A stretch of DNA of 32,682 bases from Letharia columbiana (lineage: Eukaryota; Ascomycota; Lecanoromycetes; Lecanorales; Parmeliaceae), in assembly GCF_014066305.1 (NCBI RefSeq), contig NW_023501095.1, forward strand, positions 305,001 to 337,682, written 5' to 3'. Below, one piece after another: positions 20,370-32,319 of the stretch. The notes under the pieces were generated by a model, which saw only the letters and a list, made by a program, of their open reading frames with translations, had not been told where the DNA came from and did not search any database. The first letter of the stretch is position 1. Each line of letters starts with the position of its first letter. Made by a program: the position numbers and the translations under genes.

Positions 20370-20479
20370 CTAAGTAACAGCTATTTTATTATTCGAAAGA
20401 TTTTACTACGATAGAAGATAATATAGGATTCACACCACTAATTAGCATATTATCTTCATTTCTTTTTAATATTTTAATA
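20370..20479. other. short less mutated spacer
   Basis: 110 bp between element A and the foldback element. It keeps CA/TG (GGATTCACACCACTAATTAG). AGATAATAT and ATATTATCT words flank this patch and could pair. It contains TAACAGCTATT (20375-20385), similar to TAATAGCTATT next to the left end of A. Confidence 0.45.
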
Positions 20480-20738
20480 CTTCTTACTATAAGAATATAG
20501 CCTTTCTCTATTTTTTATAGGTAATTATTATAAATTAATTCTTTATACTTAATATACCTTTCTAATTAGATCTTAGCGCGCCTCTCTTTATATATATATA
20601 TTTATATATAGGTTAAAAACGTATAGTAAGCGATTAGAGTTCGATTTAACTTAGAGCTAAAGCTAAAATTCGATTTAACTTAGAAAAATTTAACTCTATA
20701 AATTTAATTCATAGGCCTTTACTTATATAATATAAAAT
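20480..20738 (+). repeat. left inverted arm of the foldback element
   Basis: It pairs with 21228-21513. It keeps GC-rich words such as TTAGCGCGCCTCTC and ATAGGCCTTTAC, so it is less RIP-shifted than its partner arm. Confidence 0.7.
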
Positions 20739-20787
20739 CTTAATAATATATATTATAAAATATTATATTATAAAATATTATATTATA

Positions 20788-20885
20788 AAATAATATATAT
20801 TATATATATAGAATATTTCGATTAGAATTTCTATATTTAGAAGTATAAGTATTTATTCTAGTTATTATTCTAATTAACGACTAAT
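20788..20885 (+). repeat. ~95-bp fragment resembling the subterminal part of A/B
   Basis: AATATATATTATATATATAG, GAATTTCTATATTTAGAAGT, then TATTCTAGTTATTATTCTAA and TTAACGACTA match A about 908-993 and B 21676-21761 in order. It is a solo piece of the large element's inner TIR/subterminal region inside the foldback unit. Confidence 0.6.
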
Positions 20886-20924
20886 TATATCTATCTCTAT
20901 TTATATTTATTTAATAAATTTAAT

Positions 20925-21015
20925 ATAATAGTTATTACTATTATAACTATTACTATTATAATTATTATTATTATAACTTTTATTATTATAGCTATTATTA
21001 TTATAACTACTATTA
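20925..21015. repeat. TTATTATAACTA-type microsatellite
   Basis: Imperfect repeats of ATTATTACTATTATAACT and related 9-21-bp units, in the centre of the foldback element. A related stretch with opposite-strand units lies at about 21150-21230. Confidence 0.7.
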
Positions 21016-21227
21016 AAATATAACTCTTATATATTTTAATTATTATATTTTTTAATTATTTAATTATATATTATATTTAAAATCTAATTTTAAAGAAATT
21101 TTAGAGAATTAATTCGTTTATTCTATATATTCTATATCTAATATTTTAATAACTATTATTATTATAACTATTATTATTTATTATTTAAATAATCTATTAT
21201 TATATAATAGTTATAATAATAATAGTT

Positions 21228-21513
21228 ATAAATAAAGATTTATAAATTAAATTTATAAAGTTAAATTTTTTTAAGTTAAATCGAATTTTAGCTCTAGCCC
21301 TAAATTAAATTAAACTTTAATTATTTATTATATATTTTTAATCTACTTTTATTATTATAAAATTAATTTAATTTAAATAATATATAGATATATATATATA
21401 AAAAGAGATATATTAAGATTTAATTAAAAAGATATATCGAGTATAAAGAATTAATTTATAATAATTATTTATAAAAAATAAAGAAAGATTATATTCTTAT
21501 AATAAGAAGTTAT
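21228..21513 (-). repeat. right inverted arm of the foldback element
   Basis: Partner of 20480-20738. It is heavily C-to-T/G-to-A shifted: for example, ATAGGCCT in the left arm corresponds to ATAAATCT here on the matching strand. Confidence 0.7.
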
Positions 21514-21514
21514 A

Positions 21515-21720
21515 TACTAGTCGGAAAGGTATAATATAATATAAGATATTGACCTATCATATTATACTCTAATATAGTATAAGTTATTAAGATTTATATA
21601 ATCTTATATCTAATATAATATAAGATCTTGGCGGGATATCCCACGGTATAATATATCTGTGATATTATACTATAGAATAATATATATATAAGATATCTCT
21701 AGTTGGAATTTCTATATTTA
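21515..21720 (+). repeat. left terminal inverted repeat of element B
   Basis: It matches A 748-953 throughout and keeps GACCTATC, TTGGCGGGATATCCCACGG and CTGTGATA. It is slightly better preserved than A in places (GGCGGG, CCCACGG). It supports TACTAGTCGGAAAGG as the ancestral-like end, next to AAGTTATA. Confidence 0.8.
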
Positions 21721-22111
21721 GAAATAGATATTCTAATTATTATTCTAGTTAACGGCTACGCTAAATTAATAAGATATAAAATTAAATACGATTATATTTT
21801 ATTACTTTATATATATAAAAGAAAGCGAGCTATATCTACTAATAATAAGAAAAGCTTATCTTTCTCTAGTATTAGCTACGCGAAATCCGTTGACACTTTA
21901 TAATTAAAGCTATCGACGATGATTTTATATATCTATTACGTATTTTCGATATCGCTATCTAGTATAAAATTATATATATTATAGTTATAGCCTTTTTATT
22001 AAATTGTTAATTTAGAAAAATTAATATATTTCTTAATATCCTCTCGAAAATATCGTAGCTTAATATAATAAGCTATATTTCTCTAAACTATCTTCTCGCG
22101 ATATAAAAAAA
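21721..22111. other. subterminal region of B, no supported gene
   Basis: Counterpart of A 954-1345. It has the same TTG-opened 66-codon stretch and no other support for a gene. Confidence 0.5.
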
Positions 22112-22702
22112 AGATTAGATATAGAAAGTATATAAAAGTATATTTAATAATTCTAGAATAAATTAGCGATATTTATAATAATAATTAGAATTAAGAATTA
22201 AATATACTCGAATAAGAGATAGCTTTATATTACTTATATAATAGCGATAGTAATAATTAAGATTAGAATATCGATTTAGATAGCGTAACTTTTATAATAG
22301 ACTTTTTATTATTATACGCTAGATTAATTATATATAAATAAAGATTTATAATTTTATCTTTTAGATATAATCGCGTTTAATATTTTAAGATTTCTATAAT
22401 AGCTCGATACTTATTAATTAACGCGTTAATATTATTATATCTAAGCTATAATAGCGCTTATTATTAAATTCTATATTACGCTTTTAAGTAGCTTAAAAGA
22501 TAAGATCTACTTAATTATTAACGCGTATAATAAGATTATTCTTAACACTTATATTTTATTCAACTTCGATATTATTTATTTTCTTTTAATTCGAGCTCTT
22601 ATTTTTATCTACGTATATAATAATTCGCGTAATAAGTAAAACTCTAAACTTCTTCGTAATTACGCTTGCGTACTTTTCTTATATAATACTATTAAAATAT
22701 AA
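22112..22702 (-). pseudogene. B copy of paralogue 1 (unrecognised protein)
   Basis: Counterpart of A 1346-1935; AGATATAGAAAGTATATAAA starts both. The same minus-strand frame is present with RIP-type stops. Comparing A with B mostly shows transitions, so each copy has been mutated on its own. Function unknown. Confidence 0.42.
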
Positions 22703-23865
22703 GTCTACTAGAATAATAACTAAAACTAGAGACTATTTATCGCTTATTTATTATATCTTATCTAATTTACTTAAGAGTTTACTTCTATTATAATAACGAT
22801 ATATCGATATATTTAACTTTACGCTTTTTAATAATTATAGCGTAATTAATAGCTAAGATATCGACTTTCTTTACTTTCTTAATTAATTTCTTCTTAAATA
22901 TAAACGTATTTATTCGCTATCGCGATCTCTTAGTATTTTTATTTTAATTAAGCTTATCCTTTGCTTTTTATTTTAATTAAAAATTTAATCGCTATTTAAT
23001 TAATTTATATTAAGATTTTTTAATATCGCTATCGTTATTAATATTTAATATTTATTATAATAAATTATTAGACTTAGTCTCTTCTACTTTAATTATTATA
23101 AAAAAATAAATTAGTAAATATATATAAAAGAATTAAAGGGCTTATACGAATATCTATAAATATTAAGCTATTCTTAATTTTAATTAAAGCTCGTTTTATT
23201 AAAAAGTGCGTTAATTCTAGTAAATATCGATATTAGAAATAAAGAGGATATATACCGCGCGCTATTTTAAGTATATTATTATAGAGTTCGACTTAAAGAA
23301 TAATTATTTTTATAAAGATAGTAAGACTTAAAGATAAGAAAGTAAGAATAAAATATATAAAAATTTTAATAAGTTATAGTAGTTTAATATTAGCTAAATT
23401 AGGTAAAAATAATTACTTACTAGCTTATTCTCTTAAATCTTTTATCTTTTAATCTATATAAGCTATAATAATAATTATAATTATTATAAAAGTAGCTAAG
23501 ATTATACTAGATAATAATATTTAATAAATATAATTCGCTTAAGTTTAAATCTTTAAAATTAAAGAGAAAGCGCTTTATTAATAGCTAATTTAAGCTAGAT
23601 AATTTAAAATAATTTAAAAATTTAATATACGCGATAGATATCTAAGCTTTTCTTTCCCTCTTCTTCTTCTTTAAAACTTTCTTTTTTATATTAACTCTTC
23701 TTATTATTAAATTATCTTCTTTATATATTAGACTTTTATTTAAATAACTTAATATTATTATAATAATATTAAAAATATAACGTAGTCGTTAAGTTATATA
23801 TTTATTTTTTATCTTTTAATAACTTTAAGCTAATATATAGATAAATCGCGCGAAGAGCTTAATTT
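22703..23865. other. degraded region of B, coding content unresolved
   Basis: Counterpart of A 1936-3099. It shows blocks of high identity with A (for example GAATTAAAGGGCTTATACG near 23,133). No frame was followed with confidence. Confidence 0.4.
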
Positions 23866-24546
23866 ATATACGCTTAATCTATCGTTAATAGCTCTTTAAA
23901 AAAATTAATACTATTTTAGAATACTAGATATAGTATTAAAATAAAAAGTTTATTAAATATTATCGCCGCTTTTATCGTTATCGCTTTTATTTTAATAAAT
24001 ATTATCTCTACTTTAATAATATTAAGACGTCGATAAAAATTAGATAATATATTCTTTTAGTTATTATTATACTTATTATATATAATTAACGCGAGCTATA
24101 GCTTAAGCTTTACGCGAGATTTATCGCTATTAAAAGTTAATTAATCTTATAATTTCGAAGCTTCTCTTCTAGCGCTTAATTTATTAAATTATACTTAATT
24201 AAAATCTATTAAAGCGCTATTATATTTAAAGATTCGCTTTTAAAGTATTATATAAGATAATAAAAGCTTTTCTAATTCGTTAATTTAAGAATAAATCTTT
24301 TATTATTACACTTTATAATTAGCTCTAATAATCTCTATTTAAATAAATATTTATCTTTATACGATATATAGAAAGCGAGTTATATTATAAAAAAAGAATC
24401 TAAATCTCGCGATTATCTTAGTTAAGCCGTTTAAATTAAAGATAAAAATATATTTATCTTTAGTTATTAAACTAGTTAATTATTATAAATATAATTATAA
24501 GATATAATTATATATTATTAATTATTCTAATAATTATAAGAAGTAT
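23866..24546 (-). pseudogene. B copy of the 3.1-3.8-kb minus-strand gene
   Basis: Counterpart of A 3100-3780 with the same order of blocks, including the CGCGAGCTATAGCTTAAGC and TTACGCGAGATTTAT words. Some CpGs lost in A survive here and the reverse. Unrecognised and dead. Confidence 0.38.
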
Positions 24547-24637
24547 AAGAGAAATAAAATTATATAATTAAGTATTTATAAACTTTTCTCTTCTAAATAT
24601 TTATTTTAATTTAGAGTTTAATCGCTATCTAATTAAA

Positions 24638-25246
24638 AAAAAGATAAAATATAGAAAGTATATAAAAATAGATTTAATAATTTTAGAATAAATTAACGAT
24701 ATCTATAATAATAATTAGAATTAAGAATTAGATATACTTAAATAAAAGATAGCTTCGTATTACTCGTATAATAATAAGAGTAATAATTAAGATTAAAGTA
24801 TTAATTTAGATAGCGTAACTTTCGTAGTAGATTTTTTATTACTATATATTAAATTAATTATATATTAATAAAGATTTATAATTTTATCTTCTAGGCGTAA
24901 TCGCGTTTAATATTTTAAGATTTTTATAATAACTTAATATTAATTAGTTAGTATATTAATATTATTATATCTAAACTATAATAAAGCTTATTATTAAATT
25001 TTATATTACGCTTTTAAATAGCTTAAAAAATAAAGTCTATTTAATTATTAGCGCGTATAATAAAATTATTTTTAATACTTATATCTTATTTAGTTTTAAT
25101 ATTATTTATATTCTTATAATCTAAGCTCTTATCTTTATTTATATATATAATAATTCGCGTAAAGAGTAAAACTCTAGACTTTCTCTAAATTACGCTCGCG
25201 TATTTTTTTTATATAATACTATTAAAATATAAATCTACTTATTAAA
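24638..25246 (-). pseudogene. B copy of paralogue 2 (unrecognised protein)
   Basis: Counterpart of A 3872-4480 and a paralogue of B 22112-22702. The four sequences share one frame, which is the best evidence that this family was truly coding before RIP. Confidence 0.42.
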
Positions 25247-25666
25247 ATTATAATTAGATTTAGAAATTACTTATTACTTATCTATTATATTTTATCTAAT
25301 TTATTTAAAAGCTTACTATTTATTTCTATTTTCTTATTAAATCTATTAATTAGATTAAAATCTATATCTTATTTTTATATAAATATCTAATCGTATATTA
25401 AATAATATCTTATTATTTAAAACTTTTAAATATAATCTAGCTGAGAAAAGAATCTATTATATAAAAAATTATAAATCGCGATATATATTTTTATAGCGGT
25501 AGAGAATTCTAATTATCTTTATAATTATTATTATTTAAAGATAATTATAATAGCGAAAAATACTTATATTCTTATTTTTAGTCTAGAATTAGAATTATAT
25601 AACTAATTTATTAAGATTTTAAACTTAAACGATCTATACTCTTATAAAAGCGCTTAGATCGCTTAA
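25247..25666. other. intergenic stretch of B with the conserved stem-loop
   Basis: Contains the hairpin arms at 25510-25520 and 25537-25547 and the ~95-bp block identical to A (about 25392-25490). No gene is seen. Confidence 0.5.
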
Positions 25667-26915
25667 GTATATTAGCGATATTCTTATATATTAATTTAAT
25701 ATTAATAAACTTAAAAGTCTTTTATATCTCTTCGCTCGCCTTATTAAGTATAAATCTATATCTTACTATATTATAATTCTTAGACTATTATCTAGTCGAT
25801 TCTAATAATAATATCTATCCTTTTTTATTCTTAAGCGTTTATACTATATAGTTTCTAAGAACTATATATTTTATCTTAATAAAAAATATATATAAAGAGA
25901 AAAGATAGTAAATTTTCTTAAATTTTATAATTTAAGATTTTTTATAAATAAGTTCGATATAAGTAAGATTAATATATAAATAACGAGTCTATTTAAATAT
26001 AGATTAGAATATTAAAATTAAAATTAATATAGAGAAAAACTTATATTAATAAATATTATTTTAATAATTCTTTTCTAAGAAAATTTTTATAAGTTATATA
26101 AGACTCTTACGTAATAAAAATAAATATTCTTTTAAAAGTTTACTATATCTTCGAAAATTCCTAGATATTTAATCTTCTTTCTAATAGATTCGATTATAAT
26201 TTACTATACTTATTACTATAATAAGAAAATATTAATAAATACTTCGGTTTTTTATACTTATATCTTTTCTATTAACGTTATTATAAAATCTATATCCTCT
26301 AAAAAAAATTAAAGATTTTCAAATTGCTTAATCTTTTAATTAATAATATTTAATTATATATTAACGATTATATCTTTATCTTCTTTCTTTATATTAAGCT
26401 ACTTATCGCGCTTTATATTAATATTCTTAATAAAATCTAGAATTAAAATTATATTTAACGAATTTAATCGTTTATAGAGTTTATTATCTTCGATATAATA
26501 TATAAAATATTATATATAAATATTAGCTATAATATTAGAAAGATATTAGAATAATTATAATAATAATTAGAATTTATAATAAGTATATTAATTATATATA
26601 ATACATTTAATAATTCTCTCTTTTATTTCCTTCTTTTTTTAGAAGTAGTTTTTTAATATTTTAAGAAAGTTAGAAGTCTTTTCTTAGCTATTTATTTCGC
26701 TATCGTATTTATATTATTTTATTTTCTTAAGATTATTCTTAATAATTTATATATATTTAGACTTACTAAATACTAACGCGATTTTACTATATTCTTATTT
26801 TTAAAATATTTATCTACTATTTTTTATATCTTACTATTACTTAAGCTTTTAAAATATTTTTATTTCTTTAGAGATAATATAATAAGGCGAATTAAAGTTA
26901 TTATCTTTATTAATA
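25667..26915 (+). pseudogene. B copy of the 4.9-6.15-kb coding-like region
   Basis: Counterpart of A 4900-6150. The same pieces of plus-strand frame are visible, with additional local changes near 26,215-26,300, where A and B differ more than elsewhere. Unrecognised and weakly supported. Confidence 0.25.
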
Positions 26916-27668
26916 ATATTAGCTTTTATAATATTAAGAGATAATAAAAAATATATAAATTTATTTATTTAATTAAATTCTTATTTAAGATAGTTATAAC
27001 GATGATTTTCGTATAAGAAGCTTATTATAAAGTATTAAAGAATATATTATAGAGAGTATATTAGTATTATAATAGAAATAATAAGAAAATTTAAGTAGAA
27101 TTATATTATTATAGAAGGTAATATAATTAGAAAAAGTATTAGAAAAGATTAAAATATAAGAAAATATAAGAACGCGCTAATTAAAAAACAGGCTAGTTTA
27201 CTAGCGCGTTTTCGCGTTTTTTTAAATTCTTATTTATAAAGAAATTCGGCGCTAATTTTTAATATTATAAAGTCGAATTTTAATCGAATTTTTTTAAATT
27301 TAATAATCTAATTAAAGTCTTTAAGAATTATTATCGATAATAGACTTTTCTTAGCTTTTATATAATAATAAACATCTATTTTAAGCTTCTAAGAATTTAG
27401 ATCTAAGAATTCTATAAGATAAGTTTATCTTTTTTTAAATTTTATTTTACGCCTTCGATTTATTATACGCGTTTTCTCTTTTAAAAAATAATTAGAAAGA
27501 TAATTAGAATATTAATTAAGCCGCTTACTTTTAGAATACTATTTATTTTATACTTATATTTAAAAAGATATAATAATAAATATAAATACTTTTAATAAAG
27601 AATTTTTATTAATAAACTTTTAACTAGCTATCTAATTTTTTAATAATAAAGAAATATTAAGTAAATTA
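26916..27668. other. degraded region of B with the conserved 33-bp island
   Basis: Counterpart of A 6151-6896. It contains the island at 27183-27215, identical to A, and a TTAGAAAGATAATTAGAA motif at 27492-27509. Confidence 0.4.
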
Positions 27669-27884
27669 GAAAATTCTAAAAATAATTAATTAGAAAGTTC
27701 TAGAGATAATTAATTAGAAAGTTCTAGAGATAATTAGATAGAAAGTTCTTAAAGTAATTAATTAGAAAGTTTTAAAGATAATTAGCTAGAAAGTTTTAGA
27801 GATAATTAACTAGAAAATTCTAGAGATAATTAATTAGAAAATTCTAAAAGTAATTAGTTATAAGATTCTAAAAATAATTAAATA
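27669..27884 (+). repeat. nine 24-bp tandem units in B
   Basis: Units such as GAAAGTTCTAGAGATAATTA-ATTA, exactly 24 bp, nine copies as in A. The order of unit variants differs from A only by transitions, so array length has been stable since duplication. Confidence 0.85.
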
Positions 27885-29140
27885 ATAGATTTAAAGAGTA
27901 ATTTATTAATAAATTTAATTATATTAGAAAAAGAAGAGATAGACTTTACTATAAAAGAAGCTCGAGATTAAAAACTTTTAATATATAATAAAAATAATAA
28001 TATTATAATCTAGCGATAAGTTTTATAACGAATTTATATAAATTTATTAATTTTAATATATAAGTAATTAGTGCGGCTAGAAGAAGAAGAAATAACTCTT
28101 ATAATTTTAATTATTATAATAAGAAAGAATTTAGATATAATCTTCTCTTTTTTAATTATTATTATAATTATCTAACTTTCTAGATTAGATAGACTTAAAA
28201 ATACGTTAATAAGAATAAAGAGTTAATATATATATTTAATAACGATATATCTAGCGATAATAACGATACTCTATTTTAAGATTAGATTATTTCTTAATCT
28301 TAAGATATTATCTATAAAGATAGAAATTTTAATAATATATATAGTGAAAATATTAAAATCGTAATAGTTAAAGAACGTCTATCTATATATAAATTATTAA
28401 AAAAAATAAATATAATAAGAAACTTAAAAAGAGGAGATTTAATATACTTTTAGCGGCGGCCGCGATAGATAAAAGAGTATTTTAAGTATTATTAATAGTA
28501 AAAGTAGCTAAAAAGTCGAGTAATAAGATTTTTAGAAAATCTATTATAAGTAGAAAGAGTATAAGTAAGAGAAAAAGCGTCGCTAATTATATATTTAAAG
28601 TAAGAAAATTATATAAATTCTACTTAGATAGTAAATTTAGCCTTATATATATTTCTAATTATCTTTCTAATTATAGTTTACTAGTTATTATCTTTCGCGA
28701 AATTAAATATTATTAGAAATCGATTAATCTATTAATTCCGAAAGCTTTATTTTTAAGACTCGTTTAAGAAATTTCGTTAAGTATAATAGATAAAATTAAG
28801 AATAATATTAAATATCGTTAATAAAGTTCTACTATTAAGGCGATATAGAAGATAATAAAATCTTTTCTATCTAATAATTTTTTAAATAAGACTTTTTATT
28901 ATTCTTATATGAAATTTATTAATAATAGAATATAGATACTTAATTATTAGTAATTTATAATAAACGCGTAATATTATAGATTAAGAATATACTACTTTTA
29001 TATAGACTTTTAAAATTATATAATATTAAGCTATATATAAATATAAAGATAAATTAAAAGCTTATAGTTTAGTTTAGATAAACTATTAAATTACTATAAG
29101 TAATAAAATAAAAAACTTTATAATTAAATTATCGACTTTT
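27669..29140 (+). pseudogene. B copy of the 8-residue-repeat protein
   Basis: Counterpart of A 6897-8370. It starts with nine 24-bp units, then the acidic stretch, then the longer frame (GCGGCGGCCGCGATAGATAA near 28,452 keeps more GC than A). Unrecognised; stops are TAA/TAG only. Confidence 0.45.
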
Positions 29141-29198
29141 TTAATTTATAATATAACTCTTAATTATAATATTACTTATAAGATTATATTCTACTTTA

Positions 29199-29995
29199 AA
29201 TTCTAATTATCTTTAAAATTAATATTATATAATATATTTAATTTATAATTTAAAAGATTTATATTATACTAAAGAATTAATAATTTTTATTATTATATAA
29301 TTATTTATATTATAATTATAGTTTTAATATAAATATATATTATATTTTCTTATCTAATTATTAATAATTATATATTTTTATAGATTCTTATTATTATATT
29401 AAAAAATAAAAGATTTTATTAAAGTCTATATATATTTAATTATTATATTAATTCTCGACTTAGAATTCTAATTATCTTTATAATTAATATTATATAAGAT
29501 TATTAAATTATAATTCTAAAAAATTATATTATATTAAAAAATTAAAATAAATTATTATTATAAAATTATCTATATTATAATAATAGTTTTAATATAGAAG
29601 TATATTTATTATACTTACTTATTTAATTAATAAATACTATATTTATATAATAGATTCTTATTATTATCTTAGAAAATAAAAGATTTTAATTAAAATTTAT
29701 TAGATATTTATTTATTATATTAATTTTAGATTTATATTTAATTTAGAATTCTAATTATCTTTATAATTAATACTATATAAAGTATTTAATTTATACTTTT
29801 AAAAAATTATATTATATTAAAAATTATATTCTATTAAATTATAAAAAAAATTTATTATTATAAAATTATAAGTATTATAAGTATAGTTTAAATATCTTAT
29901 TTTCTTATTTAATTAATAAGTATTATATTTAATAATAGATTTCTATTATTATCTTAAAAAATGAAAGATTCTATTAAAATCTATAAGATATTATA
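29199..29995. repeat. B copy of the triple ~263-283-bp AT-rich repeat
   Basis: Units begin near 29199, 29463 and 29746, with the same unequal spacing as A. Identity with A is visibly higher here than in the coding relics, probably because few mutable C/G remained. Confidence 0.75.
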
Positions 29996-30975
29996 TTTTT
30001 TACGAGTAAAGGCCTACGAATTAAATTTATAATTATTTTTTTAATTAGGGCTATCGAGTAAATAGATAAGTGATCTTTAATAAGCGAATTTTGATAAGCG
30101 GGCTATTCGGCTGTCGAGCGAACTTTAATAAGCGATATTTAAATTCCTTACGCTTTAATAATTATTAGATTAAATTTAGAAATTCTTTTTTTATCTAAAA
30201 GTTCTTATTTCGTTCTATAATTTTAGAAAGAAATCTTAAAATCTTAATAGAAAATAAAAAAGTTATTTTAAAATTAAATAATATATATCTATTTTTTAAT
30301 TAGGGCTATTCGACTATATTTTTTTTATAATTATAAATATTAATTTATTTATTCGTAATAATTTAGTTAATCTAATTAAAAAGCGTAGTAACTCTAAATT
30401 TATAATTAGCTATATATATAAATTTAAGATTTTTAAGCTTAATTTTATTTTATTCTATTATATATATTAATAGAATTAATTACTAATTACTAACTAACTT
30501 ATTAATATATAATTAAACTCGCGAACTTTTCTTTAGATTTAAATTTTAATTCTTCTTTAAGTTTTTTATTATATCTATTTTATTCTTCTTTATCTAAAAG
30601 CTTTATAATTTTATATTATTAATTATTATCTTAAATTTTATACGAGCGCTATGAATTAAGATTAGAACCGTAAGTTTTTTATATACTACTTCTTTTTTTT
30701 TTTTTTTTTTTTTTTATTTATTATAATATTATAATGATTAGAAAGATAATTAGAAAGATACTTAGAATTTATATTCTATTTTCTTCTTATAGTATATCTT
30801 TTATATACTATTATTTATAGATCTAATAAATATATATATTATAAAACTAACGTAATAATAATTTTATATAGCGAGAAGATAAATAATAATAGAATTATAA
30901 ATAATCTATTATTAAAAGTAGAAAATAAGATTCTTTATTATTATAAAGTAAAATTAAATTTATAATTCTAATTAT
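29996..30975. other. intergenic region of B upstream of the 31-kb gene
   Basis: Counterpart of A 9231-10206. It preserves AAAGGCCTACGAATTAAAT and AAGCGGGCTATTCGGCTGTC, GAGCGAACTTTAATAAGCG, clearly less mutated than in A. It contains the poly-T run and the double AGAAAGATAATTAGAA motif at 30738-30760. Confidence 0.45.
30693..30715. repeat. poly-T run (23 T) in B
   Basis: Homopolymer matching the 19-T run of A at 9928-9946. Confidence 0.9.
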
Positions 30976-32319
30976 ATATATAGAAGTAGATAATATAAAT
31001 AATCTTTAGCGAATACTTCGCGATAATAATCTTTTAATAAAATTCTTCTTATTTTTACCGCTATTAAGATTTCGTAGTTATTTAATTAATATTAAAAATT
31101 ATAAGTGTAAAATAATAGAAGAGCTCTTATAGAATTCTTATACTATTAAATCTCGTCGATATATAATAACTCTCGAAGTATATAACTTATTTAAAGCTCG
31201 CTTATAAAAGTTATTTATTATTAATCTTAATACGATATTAATTATAAGAGGTAAAGTTAAAAATATAGATAGATTTAAAAGCGTAAATTTAGAGAAATAA
31301 AAAAAGATATTATAAGAGATTAAAGATATATATTTCTATAAATAATAAGATCGACTATATTATAGTATTATTAGATATTAATATATATAATTTTTTTATT
31401 TAGTATTTTAGAGGGAAAGTATATATCTATATTAGCTATATAATTAAGTCTAAATAATTAAAAATAAAAAAGCGCTATTAATAATAATAAGAGTATAATT
31501 TTATAATAAGAAGATTTAATAGAGAAGGAAATATTAAATAATCTTATCTATCTCGTAATTCTAAGATAAATAAAAAAAGAGAAAGAATAAGAGATAAGTA
31601 TATTATTAGATAATAACTCGAAGTTATTAATTAGATTATTTAATATAATTAAGTAATCTTATAAATAGAGATTACTTCTTACTTTTATAATAATTTAAAA
31701 GTTTTAATAAAAGACTTATTAGTCTTTATAAGCGAAAATAACGTATATTAACTCTTATAACTACGAATTTTATTATATAATTAAGAAATATAAGTATAGA
31801 GATTTTATAATATAGAATTATTCTTCTAAGATCGATTATAAAATACGCTATTATTATTTCTCGCGTATATAAAATTATTAACTTATAATTTTTAGATTGA
31901 AAAAATATATAATTATATATAAACGAATTTTATAGTAAATATCTTTTTTATTTATTACTCTCTCTTTAATAAAAGTATATTAAAAATCATCTAGACTAAT
32001 TAATTAAAATTCGATTTACTATCTTTATATATCTATTTTAATAAAGTTAAGCGCGTAGTATAAAGAAATTTAATAGTATAGTAATTTAATATAAATAATA
32101 ATAATTTTCTAGATTTACTAGACTCGGCTAAATGATAGTTAAAGAATTACGACTATACGCTAAATAAATAAAAGTTAAATAAAGATAACGATAGGATAAA
32201 AGAGGTCTTTTAAATAATAATTAATAACTATAATAGCAAAATTTCGAATCGCTTTTTATTCTTATTATCGAGATATAAATACTTAGATATAAGAGCTTAA
32301 AAGAAGAGATTATAATAGA
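30976..32319 (+). pseudogene. B copy of the 10.2-11.55-kb cargo gene
   Basis: Same frame as A: IEVDNINNL, RILRDNNLLIKFFLFLPLLR and FRSYL near 30,980-31,085, against IEVNDIDDL, RILHNNNLLAEFFLFLSLLK and FYSYL in A. The differences are explained by C/T and G/A changes. This supports a true coding ancestor. Unrecognised. Confidence 0.47.

Larger units (their letters stand above)
20480..21513. mobile_element. foldback / MITE-like element with ~260-285-bp inverted arms
   Basis: The left arm (about 20480-20738) and right arm (about 21228-21513) are imperfect reverse complements. Shared right-arm words: GAATTAAATTTATA, GTTAAATTTTT, AAGTTAAATCGAATTTTAGC, TATTAAG/GAGTATAAAGAATT, AATTTATAATAATTA and TATATTCTTATA-TAAGAAGT. 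The centre is ATT/ATA-rich simple repeat. No gene is seen; it is non-autonomous. The right arm ends within 2 bp of the start of element B. Confidence 0.7.

Noticed and set aside
21703..21903. Matching 66-codon open stretch in element B
   Set aside because: Same reasons as the A copy: TTG opening, repeat-driven similarity, no recognisable domain.
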